From Bathynomus jamesi (taxonomy: Eukaryota > Arthropoda > Malacostraca > Isopoda > Cirolanidae), in NCBI GenBank assembly GCA_023014485.1, contig JAJOZX010007474.1, positions 62,001 to 126,000 on the forward strand: DNA of 64,000 nt, read 5' to 3'. This document shows, in pieces, positions 1 to 10,402 of this stretch. The notes under the pieces were generated by a model that did not search any database, was not told the DNA's origin, and saw only the letters and a program-made list of their open reading frames with translations. Made by a program: the position numbers and the translations under genes. Each line of letters begins with the position of its first letter. The first letter of the stretch is position 1.

Positions 1-261
1 AGAAAATGGATTGGTAGGAGAAAAGAAACAGGTGCTTCAAATTTACTTTTACAGAAACTCCGAGGGGAAGATGAAAGAAGCTTTAATAATTTTCTACGAC
101 TAGATAAAACTCAGTTTGACTTTTTACTAACGAATGTTACAACTGCAATTCAGAAACAGGATACATGCATGAGAAGAGCGCTGCCTGCCAAAATAAAATT
201 GGAAATTACTTTGCGATACATTGCAACAGGCGATTCATTTGTCAGCCAATTTAAACCATGA
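1..261 (+). pseudogene. PIF/Harbinger (HARBI1-like) transposase fragment
   Basis: Frame 1 is open from the window edge to a stop at 259-261. It reads as the N-terminal region of a Harbinger-type nuclease. Segments of the form 'GASNLLLQKLRGEDERSF', 'NNFLRLDKTQFDFLL' and 'TLRYIATGDSFVSQF' match the conserved helical region upstream of the DDE nuclease in HARBI1-like proteins. The upstream part lies outside the window and the DDE core is absent, because the frame closes right after the 'ATGDSF' motif. It is either a truncated copy or an exon end. I see no TIR or TAA-type target duplication in the window. The family call rests on recalled motif similarity and is fairly secure; the extent of the element is unknown. 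Confidence 0.65.
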
Positions 262-408
262 TAATTTGCTGGTATATACGTCTTCTGTCCCAGCTCCACG
301 TTTCTTACTTTTTATAACTTTTGTCTAAGTATTTCTAATATTTCGTATTTTATTATGAAATACTTTAATGCCCACATTTTCAAGTTTCATTACTTTCAGT
401 ATTGTCAT

Positions 409-510
409 TATTGTCGTTGTCGTTGTTGTTGTTGTTGTCGTCGTTGTCGTCGTTGTTGTCGTTGTTGTTGTCGTTGTCGTTGTCGTTGTTGTTGTTGTCG
501 TTGTTGTTCC
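409..510. repeat. (TTG/TCG)n trinucleotide microsatellite
   Basis: About 100 bases of interspersed TTG and TCG triplets. Long cysteine/arginine-rich and asparagine/aspartate-rich frames across it are by-products of the repeat and not genes. Confidence 0.9.
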
Positions 511-562
511 GCACTTGTCCTAGCATCTCTATTCCTATATAGCTCCTCTGTGGTATCCCACA

Positions 563-1149
563 CAAAGCTGGGCACTTGCGGTATTTTTTGCGGTACTGCG
601 GTACTACCGCACTACCAAACCGGTACCGCATAACGCAGTACCGCAAAGGATCGCTGAAAGTACAGCAGTACCGCTACCGCATTCAAATTTCCCGCGGTAC
701 TTTCCGCGGTACCGACAAACACGACTTTTCAAAAAATTAACACTTTTTTTGAAGTAAACCTTATTACAGGAGTACAGTAAGACGAATGCTGCGTGTGTTG
801 CATCAGCCTAACTCTAGACACGTTAAGTTTTCGTTCAGAACATGTTACGTTGCCATCCTATCACAACGCCTCAGTGCAGTGCTTGCTTTTGAGCCGGTTG
901 CACGTGTGTTACATTTCTGTGACAAAGATCGATTTTTAGCCATTATGGCAGAAAGTTCAGGTGCGAAATCGCCGATATGCAATTTCTGAAAATATGTGCT
1001 ATTACTTGTGTTGTTCTTGTGTGCAGTACCGCGGAACGCACCAGGGGGACCTGAAAAAGTACCGCAGTACCGCGTAACGCACTGGGCATGCTGAGGTACC
1101 GCAGTACCGCGTAACGCACCCCCAAATTTTGGTACCGCGCCCACCACTG
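563..1149. mobile_element. Non-autonomous hAT element (587 bp)
   Basis: The left end CAAAGCTGGGCAC and right end GCGCCCACCACTG form imperfect terminal inverted repeats of hAT style. The element is flanked by the perfect 8-bp target duplication ATCCCACA (555-562 and 1150-1157), the length diagnostic of hAT. The interior carries many copies of a motif close to GTACCGCAGTACCGC near both ends, which acts as subterminal repeats. A short frame (786-989) ends in a possible transposase N-terminus starting at 945, but nothing recognisable follows, so I treat it as a deletion derivative. Confidence 0.85.
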
Positions 1150-1449
1150 ATCCCACAAACATCTGTGTTTTAAATATTCTTCTAAAAATAGAATAATTTG
1201 ATCTGTGTTCCACTTATCGGACATTCTGCAAAAACAATTATAAATATAAACAGTATTCCAAACACAGTCCACGTCTGAACTCGCATGACAGTAAACTGAA
1301 AAGTTGGAAGAAACCAACTTTGTTGAGTGGAAAATTACTAGCGCGAGAGTGGGCGGCGCTAGTAGCTCTCAGCTAGCGTGGTAGTTGACATGAAGCAAGT
1401 AGTGCGATAGTTATTCGCGCGAGTAGCTCTCACCGTGTAAACCCGGCTT

Positions 1450-1586
1450 TAGTTAGGTCTTATAAGACTAACTAACGAAAATATCACGACTTAACCTAAC
1501 CAATTATCAAGGGCGTACAGTTGACCTAACGATTGGTTAGGTTAAGTGGTGATATTTTCGTTAATTAGCCTTATGAGGCTAACTAA
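1450..1586. repeat. Foldback repeat with TTAACCTAACCAAT arms
   Basis: Two arms of about 55 bases (1450-1504 and 1532-1586) are near-perfect reverse complements around a short spacer. The arms contain ACGAAAATATCAC and TTAACCTAACCAAT. The spacer includes a TCAAGGGCGTACAGTTGAC block that recurs inside the GG-ended elements at 22.5, 24.7, 25.7, 29.4 and 33.0 kb. It is therefore a relative or solo fragment of those elements. No clear target duplication was found. Confidence 0.7.
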
Positions 1587-1725
1587 CGAAGGGTGAGGGC
1601 CCTGATCTTCAGGTGATCTCCTAGTTTATCTTTTACAGTTCCTGTTGTGAACAGTTTCTTTTCCTATCTCAAGAGAGTCGGTTTTGGAGCTGCTGCACGA
1701 GTGAATCGTTCCTGAAAGTCTACAC

Positions 1726-2698
1726 CAGTGGTTCTCAACCTTTTTTTAACCATCGCCCCCTTGAAAAAATTTTTGCCCACTATTTTCAAATCGCCCCCCT
1801 ACACACACAAAAAAAAGTGAAATAAAAAAAATTTCAAACTTACTATTTTATTTAATGAGATCCTTGAGATTGGTGTTTTTCTACTAAATATGCAATGTTC
1901 GGTTCAATGTCGCTGAGCTTAATTCTTATGTCACCTCTTCTGCATACATCCAATCTGTTTCTTTCCTTTGTTAGTAATTTATTCACTGAACTAAACCCAG
2001 TTTCAACCATATATGATGTTGGAAAACAGACAATTATTTTGGCCATTTCGGTCCATAACCTTGGATATAGCGTTTTACAGTCTTTTAATGACCAGAATTC
2101 AGTCTTTCCTACTTTATCATACATGTATTTTGAGTTATCATTGCATCGTAATTCAATTAATTCTTCTTGAATTTCTTCTTCAGCTGAACTAACATCACAA
2201 TTAAATGGGTCTATCCATGGTTTTACTTCAAAGGAAAATAAATCGGAGAATCTTTTGTTCATGTCACTTTTTAACGAACATAAGTGTCCAGAATACGTTT
2301 CAAGATCCATTTTGGTAAGTGAAGAACAAATTTCTGCCAGCTCAGGCATGCTGTGAAACATTTTTTTAAGTAAATTATCTTGAAAAATGTCCAATTTTTC
2401 AGTAAATGCTTTCAATACTGATTTACCGTATGCGTAACCGTCACTAAGCCGCTATAGAATGCTTTGAATGACGACCCCGCCCCACTGCACTTCTCATTGG
2501 TCAATTCCCTTTAACGTCATCGACGGCACAATACATACTCCGAATAGTGTTTCAAAACCATTGATGAGCAATTCGAAAATAATTTAATTTTAATCGTTGC
2601 CTAAATAAATTTTCGCCCCCCTTCAGTCAAACTTTCGCCCCCCAAGAATTTCATTTTCGCCCCCAGGGGGGCAAAATCGCCCCCGTTGAGAAACCCTG
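1726..2698 (-). mobile_element. hAT element, ZBED5/FAM200-like type, internally deleted
   Basis: Terminal inverted repeats begin CAGTGGTTCTCAACC on the left and, read inward, CAGGGTTTCTCAACG on the right. A perfect 8-bp target duplication GTCTACAC lies at 1718-1725 and 2699-2706. C-rich and G-rich tracts ('CGCCCCC') follow each end. The length of 973 bp is far short of an autonomous hAT. It retains only the 3' part of the transposase. Confidence 0.9.
1852..2415 (-). pseudogene. hAT transposase C-terminal fragment
   Basis: This 187-residue frame lies on the minus strand inside the hAT element at 1726-2698. It matches the C-terminal part of ZBED5/ZBED8/FAM200-type hAT transposases. A helical 'MNKRFSDLFSFEVKPWIDPF' region comes first (about residues 50-70). 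It is followed by the dimerisation segment with 'FPTSYMVETGFSSVNKLL' (about residues 131-148), equivalent to the family's 'FPSTYLVEKGFSAV' motif. The BED finger and the catalytic DDE region are missing because of the internal deletion, so it cannot be an active transposase. The orientation fixes the element as minus-strand. The family assignment is strong. Confidence 0.8.
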
Positions 2699-2706
2699 GT
2701 CTACAC

Positions 2707-4048
2707 GAATATTTTCAATGGTTTTGTCATTACATGGTCGCTCACGAACACAGGTACTAAGCCACTATGCGTTGTTCAATCGTATAGTTGCTGCTATTAC
2801 GCATTTCAAATGGGCCTGAAAGAAAAACGAAAATCAGTTAGTATTTTACTGGGGTGACAAGGCACTGTGGACACCCTGTACGTGCGTACCTCATGGCCGC
2901 AAAGTATTTATATTAGTATTATTAGGGGTTAAGAATATAAAATAAATAAACGAGCCGACTGAATCTTTGAATCTTGAGTGACTTTGAAGAATCTGATATT
3001 TTCAACAACAACAACTTTTGGTAAAATTTAATATTCACAAGAAATTAATTTGAACTAGAAAAAATTCAGACCTAAAAACGTAACCTAATTCAATATTAAA
3101 TAAATTACCTCTCGCGTAAAATTCACTGTCATGAATTTGATATTTTGCCCAATTTTTACTTTAACCTTGACTTTGGGACATATTTGGAATGATAATTGAT
3201 TACATTTATTTCAACCTTGACTTTCAGTTTCGACTTTGGCCGACTGTGAAGAGTAACTTCCTTTTTCTTTAAATGTTTTTGGTGGTTCGAATTTCACGCG
3301 TGGCAACAAGCTTTCTTCGTTGGATAGAATGGACAATTCGGGCGAAAGAAAACTGAAGTTACGCTTTTTCTTTTCATTTTAAATTTATTCGAACCGAAAG
3401 TACAAATGCATAAATAGGCCTAATGTCAATGAAGAAACCAGTGGGGAAATTGAAGTTCACTTTCGCAAATTATCGCGAAATTTCAGTCAAAATTCAAATC
3501 TGAACTGATAAATGAAGTCATCAAAAAAATTGGTTCGTCGACTTCCGAACAGATTCACGCGGAAGTTTCGCATCAACTTTATTTTCATTAACTGTTAAAA
3601 CAAAATAAAGAAAAAAAGACCGTAAAAGAAATTGCAAAGACAAGAATGGAAGCGCGGGCAAAAATTTACGTCGGCAACAATAGTAAAGACTCTAATGAAA
3701 GATAAACTGTTTAGAGATTTAACTTCGTACAATGTAGGGCATCCGATAAATTTTAACACCTTTAAAAAGATTTTCAAATTTATCTCGTTATTCAAATTAA
3801 ATACTAGGGTCTAAATTGTAACTAGTTCAAACACTGGTCTATTGATACCCGACTAATACTAACGGACTCGCGTGGGTATTTTAATTATCCCACCTTTTCG
3901 TTTACCGAGGTCAGCGAATGTACGATACTTTAATTGATCGTGGTAAGGCTACTCCTCTATCGCAGGAACTGATACTAAATTCCACAGCGATATAACTTAA
4001 CTCCCGATGTGGATGAAGCAACGAGTCTACGTAACAGAATTCCCCGTA
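2707..4048. other. Unassigned AT-rich DNA
   Basis: There are no long frames, no TIR pair I could match and no similarity I recognise. The short frames at 3595-3814 are overlapping, low-complexity and unsupported. The right edge is set by the start of homology to CR1-like elements at about 4049. Confidence 0.5.
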
Positions 4049-5160
4049 ACGTCATGTTGGGTGAGTATGATAAGAGTAGGGCGATTGATATACTTTATCT
4101 CGACTTTCAGAAAGCCTTTGATAAGGTACCTCACCGCCGGCTAATGGCGAAAGTGCGCGCGCTGGGTATCGGTGGGGAAGTAGGTAGGTGGATTGAAAAC
4201 TGGCTGAAGAATAGGCGGCAGAGGGTTGTAATTAAAGGGGTTAGTTCGGGTTGGGCCTCGGTCACTAGCGGGGTTCCTCAGGATTCCGTTTTGGGGCCAT
4301 TGTTGTTTACCATTTACATAAGTGATATCGACGGTGGCATCGTCAGTCGGATCGCCAAATTCGCTGATGACACCAAGCTTGGGGCCAATGTTGGGACGCC
4401 CGAAGCGATCGAGGAACTGCGTGCGGACCTAGGTAGGATAGGAGTGTGGTCCGAAAAATGTTAAATGCCGTTTAACTTGGGTAAATGCAAAGTGATGCAC
4501 ATTGGCTATGCCAATCCCAAGTCGCACTACTCAATGTTGAAGAGTAATATCGAGGAGACTGATTTGGAGAAGGACTTGGGTGTGCTAATTAGCAGCGACC
4601 TTAAATTTACCAAACAGTGCGTAAAGGTTGAAAAGAAAGCCCAGAAGCTATTAGGTTATATCAGGAGGCAATTTCAGTTTCGGAACAAGGAGATTGTGCT
4701 CTCTCTCTACAATTCCCTGGTTCGGCCGCACCTGGAATATGCTGTGCAGTTTTGGTCGCCCACCCTCAGGAAAGATATTGAGAGGCTGGAGCGAGTCCAG
4801 GCGAGGGCTACAAAGTTAATCCCTTCAGTTAGGCATTTGGGCTACAATCGACGGTTACGCGCCCTGAACTTGTTTTCGCTGGAAACTCGGAGGCTGCGTG
4901 GTCAACTGATCGAGGTTTTCAAGTTCTTACGCGGGTTCAACGATGTCGATTTTAGAAGCATGTTTAGTTTAAATGATAACCCAACTCGCAACAATGGTTG
5001 GAAGTTGGATTTGAAACGGTTTAGGACTAGTGTGTGTGGGAATTACTTTACGTATAAGATCTGTGACACGTGGAACAGGTTACCTTCAGAAGTTGTGAAC
5101 AGTTCCTCTGTGGATCATTTTAAGAAAAGGTTAGACCAAATCTTGCACACTATTTGAGGG
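4049..5160 (+). pseudogene. CR1-like non-LTR retrotransposon, reverse transcriptase C-terminal half
   Basis: A 5'-truncated reverse transcriptase. Homology to the copy at 14.8-16.9 kb starts at the 'MLGEYDKSRA' codons. Conserved RT blocks follow: 'LDFQKAFDKVPHRRL', '[14 protein letters not shown]' (usual Q-G-S changed to Q-D-S), and the catalytic 'FADDTKL'. The thumb/C-terminal region ('DLEKDLGVLIS', 'RPHLEYAVQFWSP', 'ERVQARATKLIPS', 'TWNRLPSEVVNSSSVDHFK') comes last. An in-frame TAA at 4462-4464 interrupts it, so it is dead unless read through. A 3' UTR of about 80 bases ends in the TC microsatellite at 5243. It is about 97% identical, by eye, to the inverted copy. The CR1/L2-group call is by motif; the exact clade is uncertain. 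Confidence 0.85.
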
Positions 5161-5236
5161 TGTAAAAAAATTTCCCTGGCACCCGTTGCCATTGGTACCT
5201 CCTCGGTATGGGCCGCAAGGCCTTTTGAGGTACTTC

Positions 5237-5242
<6 letters not shown>

Positions 5243-5308
<66 letters not shown>

Positions 5309-5321
5309 ATATATATATATA
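5243..5321. repeat. (TC)n followed by (TA)n microsatellite
   Basis: About 60 bases of TC then a short TA run sit directly at the 3' end of the CR1-like copy. The mirror-image copy at 14.1-14.2 kb also ends in GA/TA repeats. The Tc1 element at 5322 inserted into the TA run. Confidence 0.9.
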
Positions 5322-6285
5322 AGCACTGGACAAAAAATTAGTCACCCCTAATAGCACCTATAGTAGGAAGTTCAAGGTCACACAGAGGGCGCTGATGTAG
5401 CATTGGTAAGTGACAAGTAGCGGTGACGTAGCACACAGGATCAGATCTGTTTCGTGAGGTGGTGAAGAACAAAGTGTGTTGGATATAGTCTGCAAAATGG
5501 GTCGTGAGGCAGACGTTACTCAGTGGCAAAAAGGAGCCATCGTGTTTGCAGAGCCCACGGACACAAAATGTCTGAAGTAGCCCAATTTGTTGGTTTGTGT
5601 GTCAACGCGTATGTCCAGCGAGTTTACAAAGAGTGGTGTAGTTCGCAATCAACTGACAATCGACGGCGTAACTGTGGCCGGAAAACAATTCTCGACAATA
5701 GGGGCCGCCGCCATGTTTCTCGTCTAGTAACTGCAAATCGTTTTCAAACCAGAGAACAATTGCTCCAAGAAACCAATGAGGTTCTCCAGCGACCAATTTC
5801 CGAACGGACATTGCGACGAGAACTGCATGCGATGGACATCTGGAGCAGGGTACCACGGAAGAGGCCGCTGTTAACAGCAGGTCACAAATTGGCAAGTTAT
5901 AAATGGGCTCAGAGGCACAAAAACTGGACTGCGGCAGATTGGAAACGTGTAATTTGGTCCGATGAGTCCCGTTTTTGTTTGTTCTCCAATGATGGGAGGC
6001 GACGAGTACATCGCAGGTCCAATGAAGCCTTTAATCCTGAATGCGTCGAAGGTGTTGTTCAGGCTGGAGGTGGTTCCGTGATGTTCTGGGGATGTTTTTC
6101 GTACCACGAAATGGGCCCTCTCGTTCCAGTGACGATGAATTTGAACCAGCAGGCGTACCTCCGCATACTAAATGATGAATTGGTCTCTGCCTCGCCGGAT
6201 TCGTGCGGTTATCAAGGCCAGAGGCGCCGTCACACGTTATTAGGTACATTCTGAGAGGGGTGACTAATTTTTTGTCCGGTGTGCT
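5322..6285 (+). mobile_element. Tc1-like DNA transposon (964 bp)
   Basis: Terminal inverted repeats share GGACAAAAAATTAGTCACCC at both ends, starting AGCAC at each terminus. The TA dinucleotide flanks both sides (5320-5321 and 6286-6287), as expected for Tc1/mariner. It lies in the TA microsatellite between the CR1-like tail and the left arm of the large inverted repeat. It has no counterpart in the right arm, so it inserted after the inverted duplication. Confidence 0.88.
5523..6254 (+). pseudogene. Tc1-like transposase, C-terminally deleted
   Basis: An open frame of 243 codons. The N-terminal paired-like helix-turn-helix region (about residues 10-120) has the 'NRRRNCGRKTILDNRGRRH' linker typical of the GRPR-like motif region. 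A DDE_3 domain follows with the first catalytic aspartate in 'VIWSDESRF' (about residue 148) and 'GGGSVMFWGCFS' (about residue 183). The frame ends soon after 'PVTMNLNQQAYLRIL', and the second aspartate block (H-x-x-D-N-A) and the glutamate block (S-P-D-L-N-P-I-E) are absent. The deletion removes about 100 residues, so the protein cannot be catalytic. The true start probably lies upstream near 5497 in another frame, where the sequence codes for a typical 'MGREADVTQWQKGA' leader. Confidence 0.85.
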
Positions 6286-6292
6286 TATATAT

Positions 6293-7024
6293 ATTTATAT
6301 TACAGAAGCTGTCATGTTAGAACGTATAAATGAAGTTTGTTTTTTTATAAATTCCCTATGAACAGACCAAATGAAATTGAAGGTAAAATAATTCCAGCAT
6401 GTCTTTGCTTTATATTTGTATATTTATCTGTTCTAATTGCTTTGAATCTGGTCATATGTCAGTTAATTCTACGAGAAATATTAAAGTTCTTATTACATCT
6501 AAAGAGTGGGTACCATCCAAAATTACTGAAAAATAAAGGGAGCAAATTTTGTAATAAACAAATCAAAATGTGTCCAGGGTACAAAGCGAGAAAGTATTTA
6601 ATTTAACTTCTACTAGAGATGTGATTTGACCAGAAAAAGTAAGTGACATTTATTCAGAGGAATTAGTCTCTGGAATTAAGTTATAAAAAATGTCAAGTTT
6701 TCTTAAAATATTTACATTCTTTGGAATAAGCAGAAGTGTGTAAGCTAAAGTTTTCTTGAAAACATATATTGAGTATTTGAAATTAACAAAATATATAACA
6801 TCAAGTTTCACTGAACACAAAACATACACTTTTTGGATGGCATTGACAAACCAGATAACCTTCAGCTTATGGAAACAAAACATTTATATTCTTTGGAATA
6901 AACAAAAGTCTCAGTTAAAGCCTTTTAAAGCTCTCCAAACCAAATAAAGCTGTTTCAAAGCCATTTTTGTCATTTTCAAAATTTAAAGCTATTTAAAGCT
7001 TTTAAAGCCATAATGGCAACCCTG
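6293..7024. mobile_element. Possible hAT-type element end in left arm
   Basis: The sequence ends at 7024 with TGGCAACCCTG, a typical hAT terminus, abutting the orphan-gene fragment. The same junction occurs mirror-wise at 13371. The block is rich in AAAGCTTTTAAAGC motifs and has no coding potential I can support. The other terminus would have to lie at or beyond the TA microsatellite and I could not find it. Confidence 0.4.
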
Positions 7025-7949
7025 GTGCTGTATTGTATTGCTTCGAGTAGTATATTCATGTTATCGTACGTCTCCTTTAGATGAAAGGAGTAGGCGATCG
7101 GGATGGACGGCTTTAAGTTCCCGTTATGCAGGAGAACCGCTTTCAAGCTTCGCTGTGAGGAATCAATGAAGAGGCGCCACTCGGATGGTGTGTGTGTACA
7201 TGTGACAAGTTCTCGAAAAGTCCATTGATATCATGGCAATAGCAGAGCGGACCGTCTACTGTAAAGAATGTCGCCAAATCATGGTTTCATTTTCGATAGT
7301 GACACACTCGGACGTTCTTCTCAAGTAAGTGTTTCTGTTTGAGTCTCGAGGAGAGAAGTTCTGATTTCTCTTTGGAGAGGGCTAGGTCTCTAATGAGGTC
7401 ATTCAACTCGTTTTGGGCAAGCCCCTCCGGCCCCGATTGCGCTTCGTCAGGTTTGTAGTCAAGATCGACCGAAGGTCCTGGATCTCCGCCAATCGCACCT
7501 TCGTCGGATTCAGTTTCGTCTTCTAAGGAATCGAGTCCATGCTGTGGAGGTACCGGACTCGGCATCGTTTCATCGTGAGGGATCGGTCTGATCGCGGAGT
7601 CTACGTTCGGATAAACGATGTTATACTTGTTCTTCACATAAAATCCAGTTACGTTAACATTGCAAAAGTAACAATCGCCATGATGGTCTCTCGGCTCCCT
7701 CCATATCATGGGTATAGCGAACGGCATCGACTTTTCCCTTTGGTTCTACCAGTTCACGTAATCCATTCGAACAAGCGGTACAGATAACATGTGGCGCCCA
7801 CGCCTCATCTTGGTTGCCCAATGGATAGCCGAAGTATAACCGTAAGTTTTCCGAAGATCCATCATGATTGTACGCCGTTGTGATTTAGTCGCGAACGAGC
7901 CGCACACGTAACAGAAATTGTCGGGGTGATTTTTACACTTTCGAGGCAT
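7025..7949 (-). pseudogene. Orphan zinc-finger-like gene family, N-terminal part (left arm copy)
   Basis: Minus-strand copy of the family seen intact-like at 27930. It starts 'MPRKCKNHPDNFCYVCG' (first C-x2-C). After a one-base frameshift it continues 'GNQDEAWAPHVICTAC' (second C-x2-C). Then come 'SMPFAIPMIWREPRDHHGD' with 'CYFC', an acidic Pro/Asp/Glu linker, 'LAQNELNDLIRDLALSKEK', a TGA stop in 'CHYRK*NHDLATFF', and 'EWRLFIDSSQRSLKAVLLHN'. It breaks off after 'NILLEAIQY', where the hAT-like end begins. About half of the family length is missing. The function is unknown; the two CxxC pairs resemble ZAD-type zinc modules of arthropod proteins (inference). Confidence 0.7.
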
Positions 7950-8182
7950 GATGATGGATGAGTGGGTTGAAACGGTAAAGCAAAATCCTACACCTAAGCT
8001 GCAACGACAAAATACTCCGCTACATGTATAAAGGACGCATATTATATATTGTATATACAGTATTATATATAGTTATATGCATATTATATATTGTACATAT
8101 AGTATTATATATAGTTATATGCATATTATATATTGTACATATAGTTATATGCATATTATATAATACTATATATAGTATTATA

Positions 8183-8951
8183 CAGGGTGTCCCATAAGTC
8201 CGGCATCATAGGAAAAATAATATGAAAAGGCAAAACAAAAACTTTTATTTACAGAACGTGCTCAATATGTCCACCATTGTCTCCAATACACAAATTCAGA
8301 CGTGATACACAGTCAGCAAGCACACGGTGAATGATGTCAGGAGTAATGGTGTTACATGCCCCAATAATGCCGCTGCCGCAAATGTTCAACACTCCTAATT
8401 TTCTCTGCGTATACCAGCGCTTTCAAGTGGCCCCAGAGATAAAAATCTAGTGGCGTGAGATCCGGGCTTCTAGCTGGCCATTCCACAGGCCCTCGACGTC
8501 CTATCCAATGACCAGGGAATTGTTGGTACAGGTACTCCCTTACTTGGGTGCTGTAATGTGCAGGAGCGGTCTTGCTGGAACCATGTTGGGAAATTTCCTT
8601 CTTCGTTCAAGACACTGGGAAATGCTTCTTCCTTGAGCATACGCAGGTAGGTGCCTCCAGTGACATGTTCATCGAAAAAGAGGGGGCCTATGATGCGATC
8701 CTTCCAAATGCCACACCATACCATTACCCGAGATGCACCTTGTTCCTTTGAAGAGGTATACCAGTGAGGGTTGTTTTGAGACCAGTAGCGGGTGTTCTGT
8801 CGATTTACCTCACCATTTCCATAAAAAACAGCCTCGTCACTGAACAGAATGGTGGACGGGAAATTGGCATCCCGAGCATATGAATTATGGTTTGTAGAAA
8901 TTTAAAAAAAAATGAATTTCTCCTATGATGCCGGACTTATGGGACACCCTG
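8183..8951 (-). mobile_element. Tc1/mariner (IS630-like) element, deleted
   Basis: Perfect terminal inverted repeats of about 30 bases begin CAGGGTGTCCCATAAGTCCG and are flanked by TA on both sides (8181-8182 and 8952-8953). It sits in the TA-rich part of the left arm and is absent from the right arm, so it post-dates the inverted duplication. The remaining transposase is on the minus strand. The ends resemble those of the element at 22989-23391 in their first bases. Confidence 0.88.
8470..8904 (-). pseudogene. Mariner-type transposase catalytic-domain fragment
   Basis: A minus-strand frame (8470-8724) with 'VWCGIWKDRIIGPLFFDEHV' and 'GGTYLRMLKEEAFPSVL' then 'FPTWFQQDRSCTLQHPSKGV'. It corresponds to the DDE_3 core from the first beta strands to the second aspartate region ('FQQDGAPPH' in relatives). 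Upstream (to about 8904) the sequence encodes 'NETRYWSQNNPHWY', the segment before 'VMVWCGI'. Downstream, in another frame, 'GHWIGRRGPVEWPARSPDL' supplies the last catalytic block, so at least one frameshift exists. It is a broken IS630/mariner transposase of the class with 'RSPDLTPLDF' endings. Confidence 0.8.
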
Positions 8952-9054
8952 TATAGTTATATATATATATATATTATGATCGGTCTCATCTCGAAAACTA
9001 GACGTGCTAGAGGAAAACTGAAAACAGATTTGGAATCAGCGTCCCAACAGCAGA

Positions 9055-10070
9055 CCCATTCCTTTATGCACACCTTTCAAAGGAACAGAAAGACTAATCT
9101 TACAAATCACCAACCCACACATACCACTATCGCCTACTCAACATTGATTCAGACCTCACCACTCAACCACGACATTACTCATTAACCTCACGCAGCACAT
9201 CATGGGTGGCATCAACTCCAGATGACCAGCTCAACGTACACTATTAGCAACAATAGATATTGATACACCACCAACATTCCACACACTCGTAGGACCAAAA
9301 TACTTGGGGTCACATACAACACATCATTATCTTTTGCAAACCATATTCAGGACATTAAAAACAAATGTACGTCAAGACTTACGCTTTGGGTACTAACAGG
9401 CACAAACTTTGGACACCAGCAGGAAACAACAACACTCGCATACGAACAATATATTCGCTCAGTTATGGACTATGCTAACCCATGCTGGGCACTCATTATC
9501 AAACACACGCATAAACACCTTACAGACGATACAAAACAACGCTTTCGTATCATTACAGGATGTACTCAAACAACACCAATAGAACACGTGCACACAAACA
9601 AAAATACTGAAAGTTAGGGAACATTTAGACACGAGGGGAATACAATTCATGGCAGCAGCGACAACTAAACCACAACACCCTTGCCACTACATGTACAATC
9701 ATGCACCAACACCTCGCACCATTAAGGTAACACTAGAGACATTATAACCAAATGCTCCAATCCATACCACGCCCCACAGACATCACACAATACAGAAAAC
9801 ACACACACACACACACACACCTAACGCACAAAGCACTGACACGACTCGGTCCTAGGTGCGAAGCCGCCACCCAGTGGCAGGTCAGAGACCAGCCTGAGCA
9901 GATCGGATCGAGTTGACTTAGCACGATTCCGATGTGAACATTACCCCAACTTACGGACATATAAACACAGACTAGATAACTCCACAGACGACACCTGCCA
10001 CCTGTGCCAGACACCACAAACAACTGAACACATTATGACAGACTGTACCGCTCTAGCACAAGGGTGATCG
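9055..10070 (+). pseudogene. Jockey/I-group non-LTR retrotransposon, C-terminal fragment
   Basis: Decayed plus-strand reading frames reconstruct the post-catalytic part of a non-LTR reverse transcriptase. Recognisable pieces are 'NKHPKILGVTFD' equivalents, 'IQDIKNKCTSRLTALGVLTG' equivalents, 'YEQYIRSVMDYANPCWA' (9445-9495), 'GCTQTTPIEHVHTNTKIL' and 'REHLDTRGIQF' (9560-9650). A terminal zinc-knuckle-like segment has 'CEHYPNLRTYKHRLD', 'CHLCQTPQTTEHIM' and 'DC' (about 9935-10050). Several stops and frameshifts interrupt it, and a CA microsatellite (9797-9822) lies in the middle. It sits in the loop of the large inverted repeat. Confidence 0.72.
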
Positions 10071-10254
10071 TTTACCCGCGTGCCGCCGCGCCGGCTCGCT
10101 CGATCAAGGTGGGCTGATGGGCTAACCAACAACATAACAGTTAATATGAAATAATTTACCAAAAAATAAATGTTTTAATCATCGGAATGTGTAATGCGCA
10201 GCAGAAATTTTAATTTTGAATATTTGCAAAGTTCGTACTCTGTTGAGCCTGATA

Positions 10255-10402
10255 TAGTTTTTGGAGCGAAGGGCGTCGGTGAAAACTAGCCCCTCAGCTC
10301 CCCCAATATTTTCGGACGTATTCGCCCATAGTCTCCCATCCAACTACTCTCCAGACCCAATGTCGCTTAATTTCGCTGATCGACGGGAAGCGGTGTTATG
10401 AC
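10255..10402 (-). repeat. 5S rRNA-like repeat, first part (SINE3-like or pseudogene)
   Basis: On the minus strand the bases from about 10310 to 10400 follow the 5S rRNA internal control region. They include GATCAGCGAAATTAAGCGAC (5S: GATCACCGAAATTAAGCAGC) and AGTAGTTGGATGGGAGACTA (5S: AGTACTTGGATGGGAGACCG). The copy is interrupted at 10402 by a hAT element and resumes at 11534. A second, more diverged copy lies at about 21045-21145. The extra conserved tail (GACGTAGC-type sequence) shared by both copies beyond the 5S part argues for a 5S-derived SINE rather than a plain pseudogene. I cannot see its full length. Confidence 0.6.

Larger units (their letters stand above)
6293..9050. repeat. Left arm of large inverted repeat
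   Basis: Reverse-complementary to 11865-14088 with only scattered mismatches. The deduced peptide of 7746-7949 is identical to that of 12448-12651. The 146-residue peptides at 7287-7727 and 12670-13110 differ at one residue (S versus W). A mariner-type insertion (8183-8951) is unique to this arm; removing it leaves about 1.99 kb. Outer boundary: AGAAGCTGTCATGTTAG beside a TA repeat. Inner boundary: ATCAGCGTCCCAACAG. Confidence 0.92.

Noticed and set aside
355..646. Cys/Arg-rich and Asn/Asp-rich proteins on opposite strands
   Set aside because: Both are translations of the TTG/TCG microsatellite.
590..1140. CRISPR-like array of TACCGC repeats
   Set aside because: Repeats are irregular in spacing and orientation and lie inside a hAT element with TIRs and an 8-bp duplication; the genome is eukaryotic.
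5115..5357. Arg-Glu repeat protein on the minus strand
   Set aside because: Translation of the TC microsatellite.
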